From Opisthorchis felineus (taxonomy: Eukaryota > Platyhelminthes > Trematoda > Opisthorchiida > Opisthorchiidae), in the NCBI GenBank assembly GCA_004794785.1, contig SJOL01009489.1:751662-815661 (forward strand): DNA of 64,000 bases, written 5' to 3'. Made by a program: the position numbers and the translations under genes. Below the pieces are notes generated by a model, which saw nothing but the letters and a program-made list of their open reading frames with translations, had not been told where the DNA came from and ran no database searches. Shown here in pieces: positions 56,701 to 64,000 of the stretch. How positions within the stretch are numbered: the stretch's first letter is position 1; each line of letters opens with the position of its first letter.

Positions 56701-59700
56701 TGTCAAGTATCTCGCAATTTCTGGTGTTAAGCCATGACGTCCATTCCGAATGTTACGCTACGGAAGAGCTGATATCCGGTCAAGGCATGAAAAAAAATCA
56801 TTCAGCTGTAGCACCCTTTCGGTGCCTAACTGCCATACCACCCGAAGGAGGCACGAGGGTTGGGATACTGCCAGGTTGCCCAAGCCTAGACAGGGGAAGT
56901 CGAGAGGCAGAGGTCGGGTTCGAACCACGGACCTTCCGGGCAGTAAGTTTGCGCTCTAACCACTGAGCCATCTCAAGGCATGTACGGAATAACGATCGGT
57001 CGTGGGCTGTCGAAGAATTTTGACCAACCTTATGAGTAGTGTGTTATGTCTACACAATGTATTGCGATATCTCGAACATCGTAGTAACTGAAACATGAGA
57101 CGGCCTGGTGCAGCACATTCAGTTGAGAAGAACGTCACAAACAAGAGATTCAGCTGGGTTCCAGGTGAGTCTTCCATCAAAACCTAAAATGGTATGCAAG
57201 ATCGGGTAAGATATTTTTAGTGAATGTGTAAGACAACAAGGTTCACTGAATGCACTGATGCACAGCAGTTGACGGAGAAAGGAATGTGTCTGGTGTAGCA
57301 AACAAAGTGAATATTACGATTTGCCGAGTTCCGTATTAATCGATCGAAAGCATAGTAACAAACATCTTTTTTCACGATGCTCCCGACTTACACATATAAA
57401 ATGTTTTAAGCGCGTCATGTGATTCACGGAAGTGAAGCGTTAACATCTTGCAATCTACGTCTTGTGACCGTTCTCAATCATTCGATTAGGGGGACCTGAT
57501 TTGGCAACACCTTCCGTGATGAACCCAAGTGTCCCTCAGTTTGGTGTTTTCCCTGAAGAGAATGTTTTCTACTTCCATCATTTGTTCTACCTCACTTCAG
57601 TTCGACGGCTCTGCTCAGATAATGGTCTGCCACGACGTTAAAAACTCCATACTGGGATTGATAGAAATCTGTGCTTATGAGGAAATATACGATCATATGT
57701 ATGAACGGCTAGAACAGTATGTGCATGCATATTTTCCACCTAGATTTATCAAGCTGATTGAGTGAAAGCCTTCGAAAACACACGTTGACGAGACTACTCA
57801 AAACAAGCCGCTCTACGGATGGATCATTGATGGTGTGTTGTAATCCATGAAGTCACATGTGTCAACATAACATTGGTTGGCTGTAAAGTATGAATAGGTT
57901 TACCCTGGCTGTTGCTGCCTGGAACATGGGAAGTTATAATAGAAAGACTATAGCAGCTATTGGAAAGGACCGGTGAAAGCGAGAGAGAGGTGGTCACTTT
58001 AGAGGGGTTTTAAGATATACTAAGGCTCTATCCTCATCCGGCTCGCGATCTGAAAAGTCTGGAGACCCCTACTCCAGGAGAGCGGCTGAACGTACGGTTC
58101 CTGAATGATGTGTAAACTCACATTCAGCCATCCAGGAAATGGCAATCAACAGAGCGTATACGTGACCTTCAGTCAGTCGGCAGCGAGCCAGAACCAACCT
58201 TAGGAAACCCTAGGAAAGAAGCCACATACACGTTACAAAAATTCAGCCTGAGGAGGGGAGCAAGTTTGCCACATATGAGTTGGTTCCCTCAAAGGGTTCG
58301 CCATAGCTGAATGGTTTTGGCAGAAGATTAGTCGTGCAAAGTCACATATAGCAGATTCCAACTGAAAGCCCACAATCACAGTCCCCTGGTGACGCTTCAC
58401 ATCAGTTTTCTTAAGGATGGTAGTTACGATCCGCTTCCTCAGTAAAATGAAACGGAACCTAACACTTTCGAGCTCGAAAAGACTCAGTAGTTAAGACACG
58501 AACTTACTGACCGGTAGGTTCGTGGTTTGAACCTAACCTCTGCATATCGACTGGTCCTGTCTAGGCTTGGACAACCGTGCAGTATTTCGGTCCTCGTGTT
58601 TCCTTCGGGTGGTACGGCAGCTAGGCACCGAAAGGGTGCTACAGCTGAACCATAACACTTTCGTTGACGCTGCCCACACGACAGCCGTAACTTTAAAAGG
58701 CTTGTATGTCGTTAGAGATCATAGTCTGATTGCAATCAACAATATCAAAGACGTGTAGTTTACTCTGCTTACTTGTTGCCCGGGACAGCGTAGACAGTCA
58801 CAAGGTTGGTAACGTGCTGCGAAAGTGAATCAAAATTGCCTGAGTTGAGATCGGGAATCAGTTCCGGACAAGGCTGATCAAGGGGAGAAAGTGGTATGCA
58901 ACCGGTTACATTATTATTTGCGACCTACGTCAACTACGCAACTTCAAAGATGCCTCGTCGGAATCTGCAGCTGTCTCAAAAACGAGCTGATTTTCGCTAA
59001 ACTAGACAAACAATCCTCGGTTGCACAAAGCGGACTACTTTTCCAGCACAAGTGCGGCCGGGTTGAGAACATTTCACAGGCCTCAACTGGTGGCTACGCA
59101 GGTAACCCGTTGTCTCACCAACGCGTATAGGTTAACCACAGACGTAAGCCCCAATACAGCGGAATCATGCTCTTAGGAGATGGGGATTCATTAACGAAAA
59201 TCATTTAATCGCTGTGTATTTGATGCTGCAGACCAGATAAGCCTTTCAGCCAGAATAATAACGAGTAGTTGTGAAAAAAATTAACAGACAGGTACACATT
59301 AGCAATGCTATGCTCTTGAAACTCATGAGTAAGGTCATACGGTGGATTCACTGATACTGGTCGGATCCATTCCCGCAGTTTTCCTAAACCATTCTACGAA
59401 AATTGCCTACAGGCATCCCTTTCGTGTTCTTGCCAAACAACATAATCCAGCGAAAACAAACGTCACTGAAAGCTGGGTAGCTTACCAAGATCTTGTCATG
59501 GTTGAATTCAAACAACACCGAGGTAATGGTTACGAACTCATCGAATGTGGCCAAGCCACCTCCACCGGACTCAAAATCAGCTGAACCCGAGGAGCACTTG
59601 TGGTAATTGAGTTGGATTGAGAAACATTCGGCTGTCAATCTCCAGGCGAATGCCATTCTCTGCACCCCATCTGAAGTAAGGGTGGTCGATTGTAACTGAA

Positions 59701-60029
59701 GATTAAATTGTAAGGCGATTCGCTTCAGCTGACTAATAAAGGACGCGTAACGGATCCCTGACGTCCCATCCGGTCCCGATTTGGACTTGACGCGCCAGAG
59801 CCGCGATGTGCTGTCCGGGAATTCGGTTGGTGCTTGTCGCAATGTGGGCATGCGTATTGAGCTGGGCAAAGAAAAAGAATTATCCAATGTAAACGTAAGC
59901 AAAAAGTAAACACACCAATACACAGACTTCCTCTCCTTGGTCCTCCACTAACCGATGATGAGTAGGTTCTTCATTTTTGCCACAGGAGACCGTGAAATTA
60001 CGAAGAAGGATCAACTCCTGTACAAAAAC
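29403..60029 (-). CDS. MED1: Mediator complex subunit 1 (MED1), 5'-incomplete, 15 exons
   Basis: Minus-strand join, 5' to 3': 60029-59953, 59861-59486, 58873-58773, 54205-53693, 51813-51689, 48574-48462, 48366-48180, 48079-47981, 47203-46667, 44342-43803, 42459-39819, 39435-39159, 33829-33549, 31990-31927, 29732-29403. All 14 introns are GT-AG and all phases agree, giving 6261 nt. MED1 is the Mediator middle-module subunit that links nuclear receptors and other activators to RNA polymerase II. The conserved N-terminal Med1 region shows CPEL...NFDSLSQH...[59 protein letters not shown] and FLVSQVPFT. Downstream are LxxLL boxes, Ser-rich low-complexity sequence, several basic KKxRKRR clusters and [10 protein letters not shown]. 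Known animal MED1 proteins are about 1500-1600 residues, so this one is longer. The start codon and first exon(s) are missing. Confidence 0.9.
31138..31325 (-). repeat. tRNA-like SINE, copy 3
   Basis: Minus-strand copy in a MED1 intron region; box A near cagctcagtggttacggctcg, body and 3' end (cgggtattacagctgagcgatt) intact, then (tta)-like tail. Confidence 0.85.
31927..31990 (-). CDS. MED1: MED1 exon n (64-nt microexon-like)
   Basis: Acceptor cctcccctcccgcag, donor gtgagt in phase 0. Encodes [20 protein letters not shown] and M. The length (64 = 1 + 63) restores the phase between its neighbours exactly. Confidence 0.6.
33549..33829 (-). CDS. MED1: MED1 exon m
   Basis: Acceptor ttctttggttgcag, donor gtgagt in phase 2. 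Encodes a Thr/Ser/Pro-rich stretch then a basic part ([23 protein letters not shown]). Linked to MED1 by phase and strand only; it could in principle belong to a separate small gene. Confidence 0.62.
34365..34535 (+). repeat. tRNA-like SINE, copy 4
   Basis: Box A cagctcggtggttaaggcgcc, box B gtggttcgaaccc; part of the body (the tctaggcttggg module) is missing; ends ggtgctacagctgaacgattgttatttgttattt. Confidence 0.82.
35098..35245 (+). repeat. tRNA-like SINE, copy 5 (head deleted)
   Basis: Begins gagatggctcactggttaggg, then jumps to catctcgacttcccctgtctacacttggg: the region between box A and the body, including box B, is deleted. The 3' module is intact. Confidence 0.8.
35930..37560 (+). mobile_element. 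Degenerate non-LTR retrotransposon, reverse transcriptase
   Basis: Lies antisense inside a MED1 intron. Readable RT pieces in order: [10 protein letters not shown] (36.0 kb), [18 protein letters not shown] and [10 protein letters not shown] (36.1-36.3), [20 protein letters not shown] (36.47-36.53), IEYTDH (36.6; the catalytic YADD box mutated to YTDH), [18 protein letters not shown] (36.7), and in another frame the end-of-RT motif with [29 protein letters not shown] (36.85-36.95). Several stops and shifts; a (gataat)n-like tail is at about 37540-37555. Inactive. Confidence 0.85.
38643..38815 (+). repeat. tRNA-like SINE, copy 6
   Basis: Head agatagcctagtggttagggcgcg, box B gtggttcgaaccc; body kept; the 3' module is eroded (ggttcccccagttagcacgacag). 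Confidence 0.82.
39159..39435 (-). CDS. MED1: MED1 exon l (downstream of optional stop)
   Basis: Acceptor ctgcatatctcag, donor gtgagt in phase 0; phase continues from the large exon. Acidic, Ser-rich product ([16 protein letters not shown]), comparable in composition with the LDSESESGSS region of vertebrate MED1 but not alignable. Confidence 0.72.
39436..39818 (-). promoter_or_regulatory. Optional MED1 intron with GU-rich repeats beside the donor
   Basis: Minus-strand reading starts gtaagtgtgtgcgtgtgtgcgcg and shortly after has a pure (GT)n run (39752-39770 as CA on the plus strand). GU repeats are bound by CELF- and TDP-43-type splicing factors in animals. Retaining this intron stops translation at once, because the donor overlaps the stop codon. 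Confidence 0.5.
39819..42459 (-). CDS. MED1: MED1 exon k (large Ser-rich exon with LVNLL box)
   Basis: 2641 nt after acceptor cctctttcctccag. Near its start is [12 protein letters not shown] (LxxLL at 42395-42409), aligning with the second receptor box LMNLLKDNP of vertebrate MED1. Ser/Thr/Gly-rich sequence follows with basic clusters ([32 protein letters not shown]) likely for nuclear import or DNA/RNA contact, [11 protein letters not shown] (MED1: ITIQIPKGTV) and [13 protein letters not shown] (MED1: LTAVIDKLKHG). The exon ends at ga|gtaagt; unspliced, the next codon is a stop, giving a C-terminus ...EKFSIE. Confidence 0.95.
43803..44342 (-). CDS. MED1: MED1 exon j (LDDLL box)
   Basis: Acceptor ttgtttctcgaag, donor gtaatg in phase 1. 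Encodes an LxxLL motif (LDDLL, 44206-44220) inside [13 protein letters not shown], then low-complexity Ser/Pro/Gly sequence. LDDLL sits where vertebrate MED1 has its first receptor box, though flanks are not clearly conserved. Confidence 0.88.
45745..45965 (-). repeat. Hammerhead-like repeat, copy E1
   Basis: Antisense copy; on the minus strand the core reads gatgatgagtcccaagaagggcgagac (stem II hairpin intact, GAAAC changed to GAGAC). It meets copy E2 head to head at about 45970. Confidence 0.7.
45980..46206 (+). repeat. Hammerhead-like repeat, copy E2
   Basis: Sense copy from gagagattcagctggtttccagg to tagtgtattacgtct. Its core is the one nearest the hammerhead consensus in the window. Confidence 0.75.
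46104..46180 (+). ncRNA. Hammerhead-ribozyme-like core in repeat copy E2
   Basis: CTGATGAG 46121-46128, CGAAAC 46141-46146, then CAG-gtcgtggg-CTG (3-bp stem III with 8-nt loop) and TC, predicting cleavage after C46161. Flanks gggaatt (upstream) and agttttc (downstream) can form the outer part of stem I. Stem II in this copy is weakened by an inserted A. Fold inferred by eye; activity not shown. Confidence 0.45.
46667..47203 (-). CDS. MED1: MED1 exon i (end of Med1 domain)
   Basis: Acceptor cttcattttcctcag, donor gtaagt in phase 1, 537 nt. The first part ([16 protein letters not shown]) fits the end of the Med1 domain (VVQRCMSIPVTMRAI). The rest is Pro/Thr/Ser-rich and includes a helix-like [17 protein letters not shown]. 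Confidence 0.9.
47981..48079 (-). CDS. MED1: MED1 exon h
   Basis: Acceptor tcttctttcatttag, donor gtaagt in phase 1. Encodes [20 protein letters not shown] and [12 protein letters not shown], like the beta-strand region LLQFEVCPLSESRFSVSFQHPVNDSLV of MED1. Confidence 0.92.
48180..48366 (-). CDS. MED1: MED1 exon g (FLVSQVPFT)
   Basis: Acceptor ctttcctttccatcag, donor gtaagc in phase 1. Encodes [20 protein letters not shown] then [20 protein letters not shown], corresponding to GTLVSKITFQHPGRVPLILN and LIRHQVAYNTLIGSCV of animal MED1. Confidence 0.94.
48462..48574 (-). CDS. MED1: MED1 exon f (RHGQQH motif)
   Basis: Acceptor cgtccttttatag, donor gtaggc in phase 0. Encodes ...[20 protein letters not shown], matching the MED1 MRFYAALPGQQHCYFLN region. 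The linker preceding it is shorter than in vertebrates. Confidence 0.9.
49881..50028 (-). repeat. tRNA-like SINE, copy 7
   Basis: Minus-strand copy in a MED1 intron: box A near tggctcgttggttagagcacg, box B gtggttcgaac; body truncated but with tctaggcttggg and tggcatggcagctaggcaccg. Confidence 0.83.
50978..51395 (-). other. Open segment in MED1 intron, possible cassette exon
   Basis: An open minus-strand frame of over 120 codons ends with cca g|gtacgt near 51100, a donor whose phase 1 would fit the exon at 48574. The best acceptor (ccatgcggttcag) is in the wrong phase, so inclusion would need another acceptor. No similarity to MED1 seen. Probably intronic. Confidence 0.2.
51689..51813 (-). 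CDS. MED1: MED1 exon e
   Basis: Acceptor ttactgtttgcag, donor gtaagc in phase 1. Encodes [20 protein letters not shown] and [20 protein letters not shown], corresponding to the MED1 segment with PxPVS..FVQKLQN.TG. An overlapping frame (51611-51874) is a shadow. Confidence 0.92.
53693..54205 (-). CDS. MED1: MED1 exon d (LEAIEQDL and RSGG core)
   Basis: Acceptor cccacctcattag, donor gtgagg in phase 2. Contains [14 protein letters not shown] (MED1: LQSLEQDL) and [20 protein letters not shown] (MED1: GYLTPRSGGHLMNLKYYV), the most recognisable part of the Med1 domain. Confidence 0.95.
54275..54578. repeat. Hammerhead-like repeat, inverted copies F
   Basis: 54275-54497 is antisense (gagactcgcctgaatccc to acccttcctgag) and 54497-54578 is sense (gacccaagaagatcgg to acattatgagtag). 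The switch falls inside the stem II hairpin; neither half has the CTGATGAG strand. It lies directly upstream of the MED1 exon at 54205. Confidence 0.62.
55148..55325 (-). repeat. tRNA-like SINE, copy 8
   Basis: Minus-strand, full length: box A near tggctcagtgattagagcgcg, box B gtgtttcgaacccg, body and 3' module intact. Confidence 0.87.
56792..56976 (-). repeat. tRNA-like SINE, copy 9
   Basis: Minus-strand, full length and among the least diverged: tggctcagtggttagagcgca (box A), gtggttcgaacccg (box B), ggtgctacagctgaatgatt at the 3' end followed by a T run. Confidence 0.88.
56978..57200 (+). repeat. Hammerhead-like repeat, copy G
   Basis: Sense copy starting just after the core (ggtcgtgggctgtcgaag) and running through atgagtagtgtgttatgtct, gaaacatgagacggcctgg and tccaggtgagtcttcc. 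It abuts SINE copy 9. Confidence 0.7.
57601..57765 (+). other. Exon-like open frame, unidentified
   Basis: Preceded by a good acceptor (cattt-rich tract ending cacttcag at 57593-57600) and open to a tga at 57763-57765. The protein ([20 protein letters not shown], then [20 protein letters not shown]) is amphipathic and protein-like, but I recognise no family. It lies antisense in a MED1 intron. Could be chance or a terminal exon of a nested gene. Confidence 0.2.
58470..58655 (+). repeat. tRNA-like SINE, copy 10
   Basis: Plus-strand copy: aagactcagtagttaagacacg (box A mutated), gtggtttgaacc (box B mutated), body and ggtgctacagctgaacc intact. An open frame within it is not a gene. Confidence 0.84.
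58773..58873 (-). CDS. MED1: MED1 exon c (CPEL...NF block)
   Basis: A 101-nt exon between cccttgatcag and gtaagc. It encodes [20 protein letters not shown] followed by [13 protein letters not shown], a close match to the MED1 segment CPELVQQLREKNFDEFSKHL...LVNLYNLPGDNK. Starts phase 0, ends phase 2, exactly as its neighbours need. Too short to appear as a free-standing open frame. Confidence 0.93.
59486..59861 (-). CDS. MED1: MED1 exon b (N-terminal Med1 region)
   Basis: Acceptor ttctttttctttgcccag, donor gtaagc in phase 0. The protein has a helical stretch ([13 protein letters not shown]), then [25 protein letters not shown], which lines up with the start of the Med1 domain where the human protein reads LSASGTECYITSDMFYVEVQL. 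Confidence 0.85.
59953..60029 (-). CDS. MED1: MED1 exon a (probable, earliest found)
   Basis: Open frame after a good acceptor (tgttttcgcag) encoding [20 protein letters not shown] and a few more residues, ending at cg|gttagt in phase 2. That phase fits the next exon, which begins with a third codon base. Similarity to MED1 is not obvious here; support is splice sites and phase only. Confidence 0.5.
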
Positions 60030-60299
60030 CTGCGAAAACACTCAAAATGATACCGGATGAAAACATAGAATTGCAAGGAAGTTTAAAGACGATAGAGAAT
60101 AGTGAAGGGAGAAGTTCCAAATTTTAACCGTCCTGGAGGAGAATGGATACGAGTGGAGTTCAGTCCGATAAAGCACGGCCATCCAGAGGTATCGGTTGTT
60201 TTGGTATGGAAAAATGAGACAATATAGAAACAGCACTGAGAAACAGAAAAACCACTGAACTCGGCTCAACCACATGCACGAAGTTCGGAATCGAGCCCA

Positions 60300-62900
60300 C
60301 TCAATCATGCAGGAGAAGTATGAAGTGCATACCAAACCATGATGCAGAAGTATTTAAGTTATCTAATATGGTGTGCATTACGATGGTTTCGGATCTAAGA
60401 AGAGCACTATCGTCTAGGTAGCCGATATTTGGGAGAAAATGCCACGGGAACATTTCGAACCCTCTGACATAAGAGGCTGCAACTGAGTAGTCAATAATCA
60501 CATCGATGGTGAAATCGAATAGAAAAGGCAAAACAGAACAGCCTTGTCTGACACCAATGGTAAGAACTTCCCGTAGACCGTCACGCGTCTTCGGGAGGTG
60601 GCGTACAGCTACCTAAGGAGAGTCAACAATTTATGTGGGGCAATTTTGTCTCATAGACACCACGCAATTTCCGACGATCAATAGTCAGAGGCAGCTTTCA
60701 AGTCAATGAAGACCACCAATGTTCGTTGCTGGAGTCAGTGTCATTGTTCCAGAATCTGACGGAGAGTGAAAATGTGATAGATGCATCCTCTGGCAGGACG
60801 GAACCCAGCTTGGTTTTCACGCATCTGCCTCTCTCTGTGTTCCGTCAATCTTCGAAGGAAAAGACCAGAGAGCACCTTTGATGCCCCAGTGGTTTACACA
60901 CAGTGTTCGCGTACCCTTTTTTGAAGACAGGAACAACTGCTGATGTGCCCCGTTCTGCACGCACTTTCTCTTTACCCCATTTAGCTCAAATAGTTTTTAT
61001 CACACCACCAGACAACCGGCGTCTTTCACCACCGGACGTGGTGAAAGACAAGGCGACAGCTTGCTATATACCTGTGATAGTTTATACTACTGAGGAAACG
61101 AGTGAGTAGTATCTCAACAAACAACTCATTCGAAGGCGCTTTCATTTTACTCGTAAAATGACAATCGATCAATCGTTTAGTTGTAACGTTTTGGATGTCA
61201 CGGCTACCGGGTTGATGTGGCGATGGGTTTAGCATGACATTCTTGTGCCCTTTTTGAAGATTGGAATCAGCATAGAAGCGCTCCATTTTACCGGTATTCT
61301 GCTTTTATTCCAACTCTTCCATAGTAGGGCTGTCAGGCTGCCCACCGGGTCTTTACCACCTGCAGACTACAAGGACTGGGTGCCTTTTCACGTTGGACGG
61401 ATGGTATTATGATCCGGATTTCTGTTGGTGACTGCGGGGAGGGTGTCGGTGTTCCATTCATACTGGTTGGGTTCTTCCAGAGGTTGTGTTGAAGGAGGCC
61501 AGCTCAAATGCCCGTCCCTCAAGACGACGATTCTGTGAAGGAACTGCTATTCCACCTTTTTCGCAATTGTTTCACCCACACTTGTCTTCTAACTGGGTAG
61601 TCAAATCAGTTGAAATAGGGTGCGACTGTTGCCTGCACCGAAAGCGTTCCCCATTTCCTTGACCTTCGCAATCCAGCAGCATTCTGTCACTCTTGAAGCT
61701 CTTGATTATCCGGCATTTGAGGGATCTGTGCGCGCCATCGTAGTGGCTAGTTGTTGGCACGGCAGCACTCAGATCCGCCGATCTCGAAGACATTCAGTGT
61801 CTGGTCGGATGGCTTGGGCAGACTGTCTCCAAAGCTGAGAGCATAGCTTCTTTCATTCATCCTCCAACCAATGAGCATCAGAATTATTGTAGGCTTCCAG
61901 CAGCTTTCCAACGAGATCAGCTTATTATGGTCAAGCTACTGAAACTCGTCGAAGCTGATGAACGGAATTATTCTGTTTTTTTTTTTCAAGCGTAACGCCG
62001 AGGAAAAGATAACTGATAACCGAGCCTGCACAGTGGCACGATCGGAGTTCACTTGCCTATTCCAGCAGGGATGGTAGCACTAATTGGGGCTCTCCATCGG
62101 CAACGCAGAGTCACATGATCCACTTGAGTCCATGACTGGCTTGTGGCCTCCAGACAGTACGGAGTGGGAGCTTGTGCGGAAAGTAATGGCCAGGGTCAGA
62201 TGATATTCAGCACACAACTGAGGAAGCCGCTCCCAGCATACGTGCGCCGAGTATCGACTCCGAATCTACTGCCTAACTTCTTCCTCCTGGTGGCATAGCA
62301 GTTAGGCACCAAAAGGGTGCTACAGCTGAAAGATTACTGTCTAGCCGAGCTTGGTTGCTCAATCTGGACGTTCGTATCAGCAACAACGGTGATAGTGTCC
62401 TGTCTTCCTACTGACCAAAACAGTCCACATAGTTGTCCATAAAAAACATCTTTCTTAGTTCAAGAACTGGAGTCTGTCGAGGCGCATACTGACACGACAG
62501 ATATCATTGGCCGCATTGGTCTGCAGTGACCTTAGTTGAACCAGGGAACCGTATAGCGCAAAGATGACTTTAGTGCAATCCAGTCCAGTAAAGTCCGTCC
62601 AGCCCTGGGGCTGAAACATACACCGTTGAATCAGGATCACCAGACACCAGAAAAGTGGAATGTGAAACGTCTGAGCCCGTCCTATGCGTCTCGAGATGCA
62701 CGAACGACGTGGGGTCTTGTATGCGTGTTTCAGAGACATAGCACACATCGAAAGGAAGGAAAAGCAAGGTTCCAGCAAAAGAAGCCCGTTGCCCAACTTG
62801 AGAGAGTGTGGACATTGAAAGCTGCAAGCGGATCAGATCTTTTGAAGTCTGTAAGTGATTGTTTTGGTTTATTTTTCTGGGTGATAGTTTACACAAGAAA
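60300..62900 (-). mobile_element. Degenerate non-LTR retrotransposon (endonuclease and reverse transcriptase)
   Basis: Minus strand, 5' to 3'. At 62.9-62.57 kb is the start of an APE-type endonuclease (FDVCYVSETRIQDPTSFVHL, then STFLVSGDPDST). At about 62.6-62.47 it shifts frame. At 61.3-60.9 are RT pieces before the active site (QAGFRP-like region read as NQAGFRPAR in a shifted frame). At 60.53-60.31 comes PFLFDFTIDVIIDYSV, then IGYLDDSALL (catalytic YADD box altered to YLDD) and ASWFGMHF. Many stops and frame changes; dead. It lies just upstream of the known MED1 exons, on the same strand. Confidence 0.8.
62280..62338 (+). repeat. tRNA-like SINE 3' fragment, copy 11
   Basis: Only the 3' module remains: cttcctcctggtggcatagcagttaggcaccaaaagggtgctacagctgaaagatta. 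It sits inside or next to the 60.3-62.9 kb retroelement. Confidence 0.75.
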
Positions 62901-63570
62901 CAATGTCTATGGAACTAGCAGGTGGATTGACCTGACCGTATCCTTTGACTGATACGTCGGACCCACAAGGCAGCGGGCAGTGACGTTGTCTTGGGAGACC
63001 CCGCCTGAAACCAATAACTCAATAGTCTTAGCTGCGAGGGACTTGCCTAGCTCGAGGAAGCAGGGTGTAAGACATGGAGGTCTCACTCGTGATGGTACTG
63101 TGCACAGCAGGTGTTCAGAGCTGCACCGAGCTCTTTGTAAGTCTTAACTGCATTTCGCCTGGGGGAAACACCTGATTGCGCTTACACTCCCATCGAACAG
63201 GACAGTGCGACCTTACCTCTAGAGTGCCTCCTATGGTGGTTATCCATAGTATGCGTGTTCATTGAACCTTGTCTGTTAGGACGGTCAGATCCTAAAGAAT
63301 AATTCTACCTCTTATAATATTTCACTAAGATTCCATTTCCTCTCTGTTGTAGCCAGCTGAGCTGCAGCGATCTTTCTTCCATTGGCTCATCTGCAATATA
63401 ACCGATCTTCATCCGATGTCCCCACTCAAATACTAGACTATCAAACGAGGTGGAAAAAGTCCATCAAGCTCCTAAATCACCCGCTAGCACACAGAAACAA
63501 AAGTCTGATTGCTCCCATTTGGCTTTCCTGGCATGGTCGAACCTTGTGGAACAGTGTCATGGTTGGCAGT
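62901..63570. other. 5' flank of the retroelement, no gene recognised
   Basis: May include the untranslated 5' part of the 60.3-62.9 kb element on the minus strand. A search by eye for the missing first exons of MED1 found nothing convincing. Confidence 0.35.
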
Positions 63571-63574
63571 TCGT

Positions 63575-64000
63575 ACCTCCGATCATCATCATCATCAACA
63601 TCATCGACAGCATGACACCAGTGTTCGACACCGATGCTTCGCCGCCGTACAACCATATTTTATTTGAAAGCCTTATTGTGAAGGAAAGAATAAAGGTGGA
63701 CGGGGAAGGGACTTAGTGCTAGCTTACTACAATCATTCCGAGGTGACTACACCTCCAGACACTTATTCCGGCATTCCGGATAGAAGCTGACAACAAGATC
63801 GCCACTGGCATCGGTTGGCAGCCATATCTTGCAGCGTCTCCAACCATGCGCAGTGAGGATCACGCGGTCCCTATCCTGGAAGGCGAGTAGCACCGACGGC
63901 ACCCAAGCGTTTCGTAATCTCCTTCATACCCCTCTGCCAGGTAAAGGGTTGGCCACCTCTCTGCTTCCGCCACTCTGAATTGGGCATGGAAAACAGCACT
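63575..64000 (-). mobile_element. 3' end of a non-LTR retrotransposon, cut by window edge
   Basis: Minus strand: RT C-terminal region from the edge to about 63780, 3' UTR, then a short (GAT)n tail at 63582-63608. Shares segments with 3935-4420 (around ccagtgttcgacaccgatgc) and with 19870-20325 (gccactggcatcggttg), making it a third copy of the family. Confidence 0.65.

Overview
The window is nuclear DNA of a eukaryote, most probably a parasitic flatworm (trematode). This is an inference from long introns with GT-AG borders, a high load of degenerate non-LTR retrotransposons of the endonuclease/reverse-transcriptase kind common in flukes, tRNA-like SINEs ending in a short conserved 3' module, and a small repeat with a hammerhead-ribozyme-like core, recalling the ribozyme-bearing Sm-alpha element of schistosomes. 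Nothing prokaryotic is present.

Two protein-coding genes can be supported, lying tail to tail. At the left edge, on the plus strand, is the 3' half of a Fezf (forebrain embryonic zinc finger) transcription-factor gene: exons 537-681 and 2010-3184, with the 5' part outside the window. It carries five of the family's C2H2 fingers, the first split by the exon border, followed by an unusually long Ser/Pro-rich tail of about 307 residues.

The right half (29.4-60.0 kb, minus strand) is one large gene, Mediator complex subunit 1 (MED1). I assembled 15 exons by hand, all joined by GT-AG introns in consistent reading phase, giving about 2086 codons plus stop; the true 5' end was not found. Landmarks shared with animal MED1 include a CPEL...NF block, [18 protein letters not shown], an LxxLL box (LVNLL) and a DIVDKL motif. 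The 3'-most 316 codons come from four extra exons reached by a splice donor that overlaps a stop codon, so two C-termini are possible.

Between the genes (3.2-29.4 kb) lies repeat-rich DNA without a recognisable host gene. It holds a frameshifted MULE/ZSWIM-type transposase (11.6-13.8 kb), 3' ends of non-LTR elements (3.9-4.4 and 19.9-20.3 kb), a reverse-transcriptase scrap (16.0 kb), SINEs, and copies of the hammerhead-like repeat. MED1 introns contain more of the same, including an antisense reverse-transcriptase relic at 35.9-37.6 kb. Upstream of MED1 a degenerate endonuclease/RT element fills 60.3-62.9 kb, and another element's 3' end runs off the right edge.
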